25,229 bases of DNA from a virus: IMG/VR virus record IMGVR_UViG_3300007346_000208, positions 1-25,229 of that record. One strand, written 5' to 3'. A program made the position numbers and the translations under genes. Below, in pieces: positions 6,927 to 14,949 of the stretch. Numbering within the stretch: position 1 is the stretch's first letter; each line of letters begins with the position of its first letter. The notes below the pieces were generated by a model. It did no database searches, had not been told where the DNA came from, and saw nothing but the letters and a program-made list of their open reading frames with translations.

Positions 6927-7787
6927 TCAGCTAATATCCTGATCGCCTAAAAGCTTGTCAACATATTGTACCACAGAGGAATACCGAATGCAATAACAAT
7001 ATTTCTGTTCGTAACTCGTTCTAAACACACCATACGATACATTCGCTCCCGTGTCAAGCCTAGACTTAACAAAGTTGTTGATTTTTCTGAACAGAGTGCC
7101 GTCATTCTTCAGGTCATCCTCTCCAATACCATAGTAGTATACCACGTCCTTCGTGTGTGTCAAGGGGTAGAACCACTTTTCTTTATACTGTGTATAATCG
7201 TCACCCTCCAACGTCACAGCACCAATCGTGCAGATTCGTGACAATTCTGATGGGGTAATAAAGTTGCCAATTACAGGCTCTGAATGCTTAAATACGTTTG
7301 TCATATGAATAATATTTACAATCGCTTGGTTTAGAGTATCGTAATAACCGATAATAGACATATCACCAATGCTGCGTTCAATGTGCGCGTTATTGACCAT
7401 AATAATACGCTCTAATACGCCTGAACGAGCATACTCTTGTAGTACAGAAGAAACAATCTTCTCTTGCTTCTTTTGTATCTCGGACATAATCGTTAGATCG
7501 CCTTCAATGTAAAGAACTGTAACCTTATTGTTTTGAAGTTGCTCCAACAAACGCAAAGAACCACCAGAGATCTTTCCTGCGCCAGCAATAACAACCAATA
7601 CTTCTTCGTTTTGAATATCTAACTCTAAGTGGGGAAACTTTGCGTCATACTCTTCGTGAGAAGAGCATTCCTCAATCATAATGCTTGCGTCGTCGTTTGT
7701 ATCGATAGTAAAAGTTTCATACTGCGGGAACTTTGAAAAAGCCTTCGCAATATTACAACCTGCTTTTCCTAATCCAACAACAATCAT
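6927..7787 (-). CDS. Tubulin/FtsZ-like protein with degenerate GTPase signature
   Basis: With ATG at 7787 the protein has 286 residues and starts directly with the first strand and phosphate loop MIVVGLGKAGCNIAKAF, as in FtsZ. A strand ending TIDTND follows. Residues 63-77 (VLVVIAGAGKISGGS) sit where FtsZ has its GGGTGTG tubulin signature, followed by helix, strand VTVLYIEG, then LERIIMVNNAH and a helix YYDTLNQAIVNIIHMTNVF that match FtsZ order. In the T7-loop region GNFITPSELS the usual acidic catalytic residues are absent, so GTP hydrolysis may be lost or altered. ATG 7787 overlaps the preceding stop as ATGA; a GTG at 7799 is an alternative start with a poor leader. Similarity is by eye at fold level. 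A Rossmann-fold protein of another kind is the main alternative. Confidence 0.6.
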   Translation of the reverse strand: MIVVGLGKAGCNIAKAFSKFPQYETFTIDTNDDASIMIEECSSHEEYDAKFPHLELDIQNEEVLVVIAGAGKISGGSLRLLEQLQNNKVTVLYIEGDLTIMSEIQKKQEKIVSSVLQEYARSGVLERIIMVNNAHIERSIGDMSIIGYYDTLNQAIVNIIHMTNVFKHSEPVIGNFITPSELSRICTIGAVTLEGDDYTQYKEKWFYPLTHTKDVVYYYGIGEDDLKNDGTLFRKINNFVKSRLDTGANVSYGVFRTSYEQKYCYCIRYSSVVQYVDKLLGDQDIS

Positions 7788-7930
7788 TCCTTTACCCACT
7801 CCAACAAATAACCCATGTCAAAGCCACCACACTCAATACGCTTAACAGTGACAGCCGTCATAACCTGAGCATCCGTGATACCTTCTCTATTGAGATCCCG
7901 CGCACGCTTCGGCGTGATGATGTCACTCAT
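7784..7930 (-). pseudogene. Chimeric small frame whose 3' part is the C-terminus of a MazG-like pyrophosphohydrolase
   Basis: A 48-codon frame, ATG at 7930. The first dozen codons (MSDIITPKRARDL) are GC-rich like the block upstream. The rest is phage-like in composition and reads KRIECGGFDMGYLLEWV, which matches the C-terminal KR-x-x-R-GGF-x-x-G-x-LLE pattern of MazG-like (phosphoribosyl-ATP-pyrophosphohydrolase-like) proteins. The N-terminus of such a protein lies at 8494-8610, on the far side of the GC-rich block. The middle of the domain, with the metal-binding helices, is absent. It ends in an ATGA overlap with the tubulin-like gene, which it may still couple. Whether the 48-residue peptide does anything is unknown. 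Confidence 0.5.
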
Positions 7931-8267
7931 CGCCCACCCCCTTCGCAGCCTGCAGCGCGGCGACGAGGGCGTGAGCTTCGGTGTGGTCAGATTGCGCGGA
8001 CGTGCCCACAGCTCGCCAGCCATGCACGCCGCCCTCAGTCAGCAGGGGCTGGCAGGTCAGCCAGTCGCAGCCCCAAGCCTCGCGAACCTGCGCGAGCAGC
8101 ACGCCCAGGGTCGCCGGGTCGCGGAAGTCGGGCCACTTGCTGACAACCCACGCTCCGTCGCCGTCCTCGTAACGCTCTCGCGTCCGACCATCGACAGCCC
8201 CTCCCGCCCACTCAAACCCCGCCGCCAACGCCCGCAGGCCCAGTTCCTTCGCAGTCTCGTCGTCCAT
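7923..8267 (-). CDS. Hypothetical protein of the GC-rich block (114 aa)
   Basis: I do not recognise a named family. The start is ATG 8267 (MDDETAKELGLRAL), overlapping the previous stop as TGATG. The sequence has WVVSKWPDFRDPATLGVLLAQVREAWG and ends with HALVAALQAAKG, a style seen in small accessory proteins of phages from GC-rich hosts. No membrane segment or signal peptide. Its GC content is far above that of neighbouring phage genes. The frame stays open upstream of 8267, but that stretch lies inside the 76-residue gene. Confidence 0.6.
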   Translation of the reverse strand: MDDETAKELGLRALAAGFEWAGGAVDGRTRERYEDGDGAWVVSKWPDFRDPATLGVLLAQVREAWGCDWLTCQPLLTEGGVHGWRAVGTSAQSDHTEAHALVAALQAAKGVGDE

Positions 8268-8497
8268 CACTCGCTCCAATCCCGCAGCCCGATCAGCCGC
8301 GCCGCAGTAACCACCGCGTCTAGCTCGTGGTGCGACAGGGACAGGGCGACCGCACGCCCGGCCTTCTGCGGCGCCAGGACCACATCGACCCCCTCGCCGT
8401 TCTCCCACTCCGTCACGGTAACGGCGGTCTGCTCGCCGTACTCGGACACGTCGATGCGGATGGCGCGGGGTCGGTAGTACATCGGCGCGTCACTCAT
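8267..8497 (-). CDS. Hypothetical protein of the GC-rich block (76 aa)
   Basis: ATG 8497 follows GGGAGG by 5 bases. The protein has a beta-rich first half (AIRIDVSEYGEQTAVTVTEW) and a helical end with LSHHELDAVVTAARLIG; short proteins with an HELD-type helix are frequent in phages of GC-rich hosts, function unknown. It overlaps the next gene by TGATG, which supports it as a real translated gene brought in with the block. Confidence 0.6.
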   Translation of the reverse strand: MSDAPMYYRPRAIRIDVSEYGEQTAVTVTEWENGEGVDVVLAPQKAGRAVALSLSHHELDAVVTAARLIGLRDWSE

Positions 8498-8546
8498 CGT
8501 CGCCTCCCGGATCCGGCAGCAGGGCCCAGCGGTCGCCGTGCCATTT
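8490..8546 (-). pseudogene. C-terminal remnant of a donor gene at the edge of the GC-rich block
   Basis: In a frame different from the MazG-like fragment, the first bases of the block encode KWHGDRWALLPDPGGDDE and then stop at 8490-8492, overlapping the next start by ATGAGTGA. This looks like the normal end of a gene that sat upstream in the donor. Its 5' part is cut off at about 8546, which places the recombination point between 8544 and 8551. Confidence 0.45.
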
Positions 8547-8610
8547 TGCCGGCTTCTTCGATGATCTCTGGAATTCGATCTCGGACAAGCTTATGATATA
8601 TTTTTTTCAT
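8494..8610 (-). pseudogene. N-terminal fragment of a MazG-like nucleoside triphosphate pyrophosphohydrolase
   Basis: ATG 8610 overlaps the polymerase stop as ATGA. The first 22 residues, starting MKKIYHKLVRDRIPEIIEEAGK, match the conserved KLVRDRIPEII start of MazG-like (phosphoribosyl-ATP-pyrophosphohydrolase-like) proteins. After Lys 22 the sequence turns into an Arg/Pro/Gly-rich tail encoded by GC-rich DNA and stops at 38 codons. The metal-binding EExxE helices are gone, so the fragment cannot be active. The matching C-terminus is at 7784-7890. In intact phages this enzyme hydrolyses (d)NTPs or alarmones. Confidence 0.6.
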
Positions 8611-9794
8611 AATTTTAATCCCTTCATTTCTCCAAGGTTTCTGCCTGCCGAGACATTGACCTTGAAGTTACCATAGCGGGTTTTCTTAAACGTGTCAAGC
8701 ATTTTTATAACTGCCTGTCGTTCGTCGTTTGCGAGATCGATGTATACTGCGTCGTGAATAAGGAACGCGACATTGCTTTTCATCCCCTCCAAAAGCTTAA
8801 AAACCTTGTATGCCTGTTCATGCACCATATCAATCGTGGTGCTCTGTACAATGTAGTTGAGAGCGTGATGCTCGTCTACATTATCCATTATTCTACCATA
8901 ATCCGTCTTGATTTTGAAGCCATCCCAGAACTTATTTCGAACAAAATCCTTGTTGTAAAGCTGCTGTAACTGCTTGTTTTCATTGGAAGAATACAACCAA
9001 GCAAAGGTCTTTGTCTTTGCGTCTTCACGGGTCAATTGATTGTTGAAAACGTTCTGAACATTCCAATCGTGGATGTCATTTTGAGGCTGATCTTGCTCTG
9101 ACAGCGCCAGGAGCACTCTCAACTCTGCTGCATTGAAATCAAGCTCCAAAAGCCAATCATTGTTCGGTCTAATGCACCCTCGAAACTCCTTACCCATCGT
9201 CAAAATCGGAAAAGACTTAGGTTTTGTTGAAAGTCGACCAGTTACCGTCCCCCACGCATTATAATCACACACCCAACGCGACGTGCGAAGAGTGCGATGA
9301 AAGTTCTTGCCCTTTACAGAAGACAAAAGATGCTTGATAGGCTCAATATCGATGTTTAGGTCCCTTGACTCAATGTCCGAGAGCATCTGAACCAGATTCA
9401 TCATATGCTGATAATTCTCAGGACGATCAAAAGTCTCCAAAACGTGCTTTGTGACCTCATTTTTCGCATTCATGTAGCGATACAAGAAATACTCGGGCAA
9501 CACGTCATAAAAGCAGTTATCGTCCAAAGAAAGGTCAGCGGTTTTGAAGGCTTTCAGACACGATCTAAGCGTCTTTTTGATTTCCTCCCAGTCAGCCTTC
9601 ATATGCTCCGGACAAACGTCTGTAATCGTCGCTCCGTTGGCGTAGATGCGTGCTACTTCGTAGTTACCCTCACCCATATGACTAGAATATTCCCAAGTGC
9701 CACCTTCTGATGGAAGATCCGTCGTAGAGTTTATCTGATTATCAGCGAAATAGCCAACACAATCGCGCTTGGCGTCAAGAACTTGAAAAAGCAA
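8607..9794 (-). CDS. Family A DNA polymerase, polymerase domain only
   Basis: Replicative polymerase of the Pol I family (395 residues). Motif A is LLELDFNAAELRVLLALS with Asp 219 and Glu 224. The O-helix has Arg 256, Lys 260 and Phe 264 with the same 3-residue spacings as E. coli Pol I. Motif C is FLIHDAVYID with His 347 and Asp 348, where the usual following Glu is Ala. A WGTVTGRLST segment precedes motif A. There is no 3'-5' exonuclease DEDD motif and no 5' nuclease domain, so proofreading must come from elsewhere or be absent. The first 170 residues are unassigned. Start is TTG 9794, 4 bases after GGAGGT; the upstream TAG in the same frame leaves no earlier start. Confidence 0.9.
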   Translation of the reverse strand: MLFQVLDAKRDCVGYFADNQINSTTDLPSEGGTWEYSSHMGEGNYEVARIYANGATITDVCPEHMKADWEEIKKTLRSCLKAFKTADLSLDDNCFYDVLPEYFLYRYMNAKNEVTKHVLETFDRPENYQHMMNLVQMLSDIESRDLNIDIEPIKHLLSSVKGKNFHRTLRTSRWVCDYNAWGTVTGRLSTKPKSFPILTMGKEFRGCIRPNNDWLLELDFNAAELRVLLALSEQDQPQNDIHDWNVQNVFNNQLTREDAKTKTFAWLYSSNENKQLQQLYNKDFVRNKFWDGFKIKTDYGRIMDNVDEHHALNYIVQSTTIDMVHEQAYKVFKLLEGMKSNVAFLIHDAVYIDLANDERQAVIKMLDTFKKTRYGNFKVNVSAGRNLGEMKGLKL

Positions 9795-9803
9795 GTTACC
9801 TCC

Positions 9804-11078
9804 CTAGTAGTTAGACTGAATTGCTACTGCGACTTCAGCTACTGTGTCTACTATATCAGTCAGTTCGGTAATGTCAAGCGAAGAATTTAATTGGGCATAA
9901 TTTTTAGGATAAATAAAGTTTTTATATGTTTCATCGACATAATTGACAACCATTGATTTTGCCATTTCTGGGGATGATTGTATTTTGAATATTTCGTAAG
10001 CGCGTCTTTTTGTTTTCTTTACAGATGGTCCTTCATAATTTACCTCTGCATTTCTCAAATTAATGTATAAATCGATTAATTCTTTGGTTGTTAGAGTTTG
10101 AGTCCCCAGCTGTTCTCTTGGCTTTGTTACTAATCTATTTTCTCCACACATTTCTTCGTAAAATGGGCTTTGATCAATAAATTTTTGATATGCTATACGA
10201 ATATAAGCTTCTAAAGAATTTAAATCAACTTCTCTAGCATTAAAATAAAATGTATCAAAGAAATTTTGTTCTGTTATGGTCTCGCCATCATTAGTAAGAT
10301 AGTAATTAATATATTTTAATGATGCATCAGTGAATAAATCATATGTTAATACCCAAGGAACATACTTGTCAACTAGAAAACCAAACTTTTTGGCTGCGCG
10401 GGCGTAAAACTTGAAGTTAGGATCATTAATAAATTCATCATACTTGATTGAATCATTCCCTGCGTCTTGTTGGGCAATAGCTATCTTTAGTCCGCTACCA
10501 AAAGTTGATGCAAATGGAGATAAAACGTAACTTGTTAAAGTTATCGGCATACTCTTCACCATATTTAAAAGATATTTAACATATAAGTGTTTAAAATCTA
10601 TAAAGTTCTTAATTGGATACTCGTAGGAAGGTACGTAATTGTTAATAAAAGCTTCTGCTATTTTGCTTGCGTGGGTATTGTATGAAGAGGGCCAATCAGA
10701 ATAGCTGATTACGGCTCTCATATTGTACAAGGATGAATTACCGCCCCTATCGATACAGTTGGTTACATAAGCTGTCTTCATGTGTTCTACCAAGCGTGAG
10801 AACGCTATGTTAACGAAGTTTAAACAAAACATATTTGGCTGCACACCATAGTCGATTTGTACCAAATTAGATTGGCGAGGGATTATGCTGGTCTGCTCTT
10901 GATTGATTCTGCCATATAAGTTCTTATCGTACCAACTGTCTAGAGGTTTGGCGATATCTTCAGGATAAATGACCTCTTTATACAAAGAACGTTGAAAAAA
11001 CTTAGCTCTAGCAGACTGTGAGTTCCTGCCTGACGGATTCGCTATTTCTTCCTCGGTATAATCGTATGTTGTAGTCAT
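9804..11078 (-). CDS. Putative virion structural protein (424 aa)
   Basis: No family recognised. It follows the 1288-residue baseplate-type gene by one base and is the last gene before the polymerase, so it is most likely a tail or baseplate component. The protein is rich in Asn, Tyr and Phe, with no signal peptide, membrane segment or cysteine pattern. Predicted helical stretches dominate. The gene is very AT-rich: the 60 bases from 10201 contain only 13 G or C. ATG 11078 follows AGGAAATTAAT. Its TAG stop is followed in the same frame by three sense codons and the TTG start of the polymerase. Confidence 0.7.
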   Translation of the reverse strand: MTTTYDYTEEEIANPSGRNSQSARAKFFQRSLYKEVIYPEDIAKPLDSWYDKNLYGRINQEQTSIIPRQSNLVQIDYGVQPNMFCLNFVNIAFSRLVEHMKTAYVTNCIDRGGNSSLYNMRAVISYSDWPSSYNTHASKIAEAFINNYVPSYEYPIKNFIDFKHLYVKYLLNMVKSMPITLTSYVLSPFASTFGSGLKIAIAQQDAGNDSIKYDEFINDPNFKFYARAAKKFGFLVDKYVPWVLTYDLFTDASLKYINYYLTNDGETITEQNFFDTFYFNAREVDLNSLEAYIRIAYQKFIDQSPFYEEMCGENRLVTKPREQLGTQTLTTKELIDLYINLRNAEVNYEGPSVKKTKRRAYEIFKIQSSPEMAKSMVVNYVDETYKNFIYPKNYAQLNSSLDITELTDIVDTVAEVAVAIQSNY

Positions 11079-11079
11079 A

Positions 11080-14000
11080 TTAATTTCCTGAATATCTAGG
11101 GTTCAATATTTCTTGCCCATCATAAGGAACTAGTTGTGTCACGGAATTACCCGTCCCAGAAAAATCAACTCCTTCTTGGATAGCATCAATTGACACATTA
11201 AAGCCAGCTGAGGATATATCGTGGGAGACCTTTGTCACCATATAGTACCCGCCTATACCCAGCAAGCGCGCTAGGTTTGGTAAACTTCCTTTTTGCTGCA
11301 TGCTTCCCGCGCCAATCGCAATAGGATTTACATAAATGTACTGTCCGTTTTTGTGAAGATTATTGCCGACCATTTGAATGTTTGCATTGTAAAGTTCTCT
11401 TAACTGAACCGCCGAGAGGGCACTTTTTCGTTGAAGTCGAGACTCACGATAATATGGTAAATCGTTTCTATTAAACTTAATGCTTTTTGCAATTCCACAT
11501 GCCGCTCCAAGGTAGTAATGATAAATTCCGGTGCTTAAATCTTTATCATAATTTCCGGTTAATGGTCGCGAATCAACCGAATAAAGAACAAATGTTGGTA
11601 TTGTAGGCTTCTGATTTTGAGATAATGCAACACAATCTTTTTTATCTGCCGCTTTTTTGGAGGACGCTAGCTCTTGCACGGTTGTTACTTTTCCAGTAAA
11701 GGTTTTATCAAAATTGAATATTGATGTATCAAATCTTAAATTGAAATTAAGATCATCAAAACAAATTGAGTTAAAAGCTTTTCCAATCAAAGAACTGCAC
11801 ACTGTCTTTATGAATCTCAAAACATTGTATTGTTCAACTTGAGGCTTAACAATGTTGTTAATAAACCACTCCTGAAACACTTCTAGTGAAATAGGCATGC
11901 TAGCGATATTGGTTGTAAATTTGATACCGGTTAAACCACGAAATCGCATTGGATCCACTTTAGACAGTTCTCTTAGTATTTCAACATCCTTATTATTTGG
12001 GCACTCAACTTTAATTGATTCAACCTGATAAGCCACTAGTGGGTCGATCAGTTCAATCTGTGACATTAGTAATTGAAAACTTCCTCTGCTTTTATCTTTA
12101 TCTATTATTCCTCCCACATACTCCAAAACAGAGTCGATCAGATCGCCCAAATAGAAAAACGGAATCCTTAAATCTGTATTTGTATTTTTGGCAGACTTTT
12201 CAAGATTTAAACGACCGACGCCTGCCTTACCTTTTTCTTCATCTGTTAGGTCTTTATCACTAGTCTCTACTTTGCTCAACTCATCAATTCTTTTAGCTGC
12301 AGAGTCATACATGGCTGCGGCCGCTCCTGAGTCAGATTGCGGGTTATATCCAACTTCGTATTCGACACTTCCTACTCTATTTCTAGCTGCTCGGGCTCTC
12401 TGCTCTGGTGTCATGTTTTTTAATAATGTGCGTTGGCTCGCTGGAACTGTGTATGTATATATCTTTTGATCACGGTACAAGTTATTTAAGAATCTTTTGT
12501 ATTTGATTGCTTTGTCTTGTTTGGTAATTTTAATTTTTTGCTCAAGAAGGTCTTCTTTTTCTCTATTAAGACTTTCAATAACCTCGTCGTCTGAAGCAGA
12601 AGACTGATTCTCTTGATCGTACCTGTTAAGCTCTCTACTTATATCCTGATTTATTTGTTTGAGTTTACTGTCGATGCCTTTGAGCGTAAATTTGAACTTA
12701 CTTGGACCACCAAATATGTTTGCATCCGGCGATCTTGCAAGTCCAGATAGTCTTGCTTGATAATTTATGTTTAAGTCAACAGAGCCATTTTCGTTAAAGT
12801 TTAGCTCGTGAGTCGTTAACGTCAAATACAGCCCAACTCTTGTTGCATTAATTGCAGCTTCAAGGTCTTTTCCGTAGCTGTCGCCTTTTCCTCTGGATGA
12901 TTGTAGATCATTTACGATGCTTGAGAAATTCGCTGGGGTTGACCATCCTACGCATGCTTTGATTTCAAAGTCTCTTGGATCATACTCCATCATTGCAGCT
13001 TCAAAACACTCTGCAGAGACAGGCAGTGCAGCACTTTTATCACTAACGCGTGTTTGATCTTGAGTTTTGTTGCTTTGCGAACGGGCAGACTTAATAATTA
13101 AATCTAAGTATCCTGGCTTTTCTTGCCCAGCAGCGAGTCCTTGATTGAGTGAAAATAAATCTTGAATCGTTTGGAAATGCAAACTCAAACGGGCGGTTAT
13201 GTTGTTATCTACCTCAGCGGGGTTGACCCCATCTAAATTCCACGAAAATGATTTGATGCCAGCCCCTGGAAATCTACCGTAGTCGTTATTCATGATTGCT
13301 TGAATATCTGATGGGTCTATAAAGTTTGGAAACGGTATTTCCTGCTGCAGTGTAGGAATAAGCTTGTCTTCACCCTCATATTCAACACGATATATCTTGA
13401 TGTGCGGTGTAAGCAGAGCGTATATCTCTGGGCACAAATTTAGGAGAGCGTTGACTTCGTCCGTTTTGTTGGCGTGATTGATATACGAAATCAAGTTCCC
13501 CGGGAGAGAATTGCCTCCTTCCGCACTGTTGTATATTGTGCCGATGTTTTCGTACTTACTAACGTTAAATACCGTGAGATCATCTTTGTACTCTGATAAT
13601 GCTCTGATGTTTTCTAAAAGGTAGCACTGATGTTCAATTGGCTTAAGGGCTGATGGTTTTGGTTTAGGAATGACTTTCTTGAATGGAGTTTTAAGTTCTT
13701 CTTCCTCAGCGCCCAAAACAGCCTGCGCCGATTGTATATTTAGCTGGACCTCTTCTACGAAATCTTTAAGAACGTCCTTTAAGAGTGCCCATGTTTTTGA
13801 AGGATATAAAGTCGCGATGGTTGTTATAACATCTAAGTTCCATGCATAGATGCTTTCAAAAAACCCGCCGTTTGGGGCACGCGATGTAGGCCCGCCATTA
13901 TAGAATAAAATGTTGTCGGCTAGGAATTGATCTAATGCAACTTCTTCTTCAACTGATCTGAAGAAGTCTCCTAGGCTACGGAGGAAACCATCGCCAGTAA

Positions 14001-14946
14001 TTCCATTAAAACTAATATCCTCGCCCCTTTGTTGAGCAAAATCTTGTAGCTCTTTTCTAGTTTTAACTTGTATTGTTCCGGCATTAGAGATGTAATCTCT
14101 CCCAGCTCCAAAGTCTTCTGTTAAGCGCCCGTCTATCAATGGAACAAGAGCAGTGGGGATTTCACGGCGAACATCAACTGACGGGTAAGCTGTCCCCCGG
14201 GGGTATTCTTTTTCTATCTTAAAGCGCGGCGGGGTTGGTCTTAAATATGGAAACCAAAGCATGTTTGTAGCTGGGTTATCGCCCAACTCAGCCCGATCAG
14301 CTGGAAGTCCTGTTGCTCCTGTTTTGGTGGGGGCGTTCTGAGCCATATCTTTCGTGAACCAAGCTGTTTGGTACACAAACATAAAAAACAAATATACTCC
14401 GGGTCCTTCAAGATTTAAAGTTGCCCCACCGGTCGGACCAAATTCAAAAATACTTTGCGTTACAGCACCACCTAAATTATCCTCTACAACATTCGTAACA
14501 TCTTCCCGTGGCTGAAGGCTTTGATCTAGAAATACTTCGTTTGTATTAGTGAGGATTTCATAAAGCGTGGACTTACCTTCATCGGTTTCAAATAGATCTT
14601 TTGCTTTTTTATAAAACTTTCTTGCGATAGTACCGGGCTTTCCAGTGCCAAAGCCGTCATGTAAACTAAATTGCAACTGCTTAAAGGTTTCATAAGAGTC
14701 TTTATCGGAGCCGATTCTCTTATATCGCTGATTTCCGTCCTCATCTGTGTCTGCTTTCAGAAATTCAAACCCCGGATCGTCTTTATACTGATCCAAAAGT
14801 GTATTAAGTTTATTAGCCCAGGCAGCGTAATCTCCATCATCAATAGATGACAAATATTCATAAACATAGGACTGACAAATGTATTCTATGATTTCATTAT
14901 TACGTATGAAATCAACTGCTCTTGGGGTGTAATTCTTCTGTGTCAT
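11080..14946 (-). CDS. Large baseplate/virion protein with hub-like C-terminus (1288 aa)
   Basis: The largest gene in the window, inside the tail block directly after the LysM baseplate gene. The last 100 residues contain LLGIGGYYMVTKVSHDIS and FNVSIDAIQEGV, a pattern like the end of phage baseplate hub proteins (gp27/gp44/XkdQ-type), where a beta domain follows a glycine-rich turn. Residues about 760-830 are charged and helical, with SRELNRYDQENQSSASDDE. Elsewhere there are many short beta-like stretches and no enzyme motif; no lysozyme domain could be seen. ATG 14946 comes 3 bases after the previous stop. A fusion of several baseplate functions is possible. Structural assignment is firm by context, hub is tentative. 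Confidence 0.65.
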   Translation of the reverse strand: MTQKNYTPRAVDFIRNNEIIEYICQSYVYEYLSSIDDGDYAAWANKLNTLLDQYKDDPGFEFLKADTDEDGNQRYKRIGSDKDSYETFKQLQFSLHDGFGTGKPGTIARKFYKKAKDLFETDEGKSTLYEILTNTNEVFLDQSLQPREDVTNVVEDNLGGAVTQSIFEFGPTGGATLNLEGPGVYLFFMFVYQTAWFTKDMAQNAPTKTGATGLPADRAELGDNPATNMLWFPYLRPTPPRFKIEKEYPRGTAYPSVDVRREIPTALVPLIDGRLTEDFGAGRDYISNAGTIQVKTRKELQDFAQQRGEDISFNGITGDGFLRSLGDFFRSVEEEVALDQFLADNILFYNGGPTSRAPNGGFFESIYAWNLDVITTIATLYPSKTWALLKDVLKDFVEEVQLNIQSAQAVLGAEEEELKTPFKKVIPKPKPSALKPIEHQCYLLENIRALSEYKDDLTVFNVSKYENIGTIYNSAEGGNSLPGNLISYINHANKTDEVNALLNLCPEIYALLTPHIKIYRVEYEGEDKLIPTLQQEIPFPNFIDPSDIQAIMNNDYGRFPGAGIKSFSWNLDGVNPAEVDNNITARLSLHFQTIQDLFSLNQGLAAGQEKPGYLDLIIKSARSQSNKTQDQTRVSDKSAALPVSAECFEAAMMEYDPRDFEIKACVGWSTPANFSSIVNDLQSSRGKGDSYGKDLEAAINATRVGLYLTLTTHELNFNENGSVDLNINYQARLSGLARSPDANIFGGPSKFKFTLKGIDSKLKQINQDISRELNRYDQENQSSASDDEVIESLNREKEDLLEQKIKITKQDKAIKYKRFLNNLYRDQKIYTYTVPASQRTLLKNMTPEQRARAARNRVGSVEYEVGYNPQSDSGAAAAMYDSAAKRIDELSKVETSDKDLTDEEKGKAGVGRLNLEKSAKNTNTDLRIPFFYLGDLIDSVLEYVGGIIDKDKSRGSFQLLMSQIELIDPLVAYQVESIKVECPNNKDVEILRELSKVDPMRFRGLTGIKFTTNIASMPISLEVFQEWFINNIVKPQVEQYNVLRFIKTVCSSLIGKAFNSICFDDLNFNLRFDTSIFNFDKTFTGKVTTVQELASSKKAADKKDCVALSQNQKPTIPTFVLYSVDSRPLTGNYDKDLSTGIYHYYLGAACGIAKSIKFNRNDLPYYRESRLQRKSALSAVQLRELYNANIQMVGNNLHKNGQYIYVNPIAIGAGSMQQKGSLPNLARLLGIGGYYMVTKVSHDISSAGFNVSIDAIQEGVDFSGTGNSVTQLVPYDGQEILNPRYSGN

Positions 14947-14949
14947 ACC

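Larger units (their letters stand above)
7890..8546. other. GC-rich foreign block replacing the middle of a MazG-like gene
   Basis: GC content jumps sharply: the 60 bases from 8041 contain 43 G or C, whereas most of the window is near 40-45% and parts fall below 30%. The block carries the tail end of one gene, two complete small genes and the start of a third, all on the minus strand with overlapping start and stop codons. Edges are judged by composition and protein breaks and are good to about 20 bases. I see no terminal repeats, integrase or transposase. Either natural illegitimate recombination with a GC-rich phage or a chimeric assembly would explain it. Confidence 0.65.

Noticed and set aside
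7931-8023. Longer start for the 48-codon chimeric frame
   Set aside because: The extra residues come from the antisense-like frame within the 114-residue gene and are Arg/Pro-rich; ATG 7930 has a purine-rich GGGGGTGGG leader.
7875-8477. Long plus-strand open frame in the GC-rich block, about 200 codons
   Set aside because: It is opposite three minus-strand frames with good starts and overlapping stop/start junctions. Its product is low-complexity Arg/Ser/Pro, as expected for the antisense of GC-rich coding DNA.
8565-8593. EcoRI and HindIII sites close together near the edge of the GC-rich block
   Set aside because: They fall in codons for the conserved KLVRDRIPEI segment of the MazG-like N-terminus, so they need no cloning explanation.
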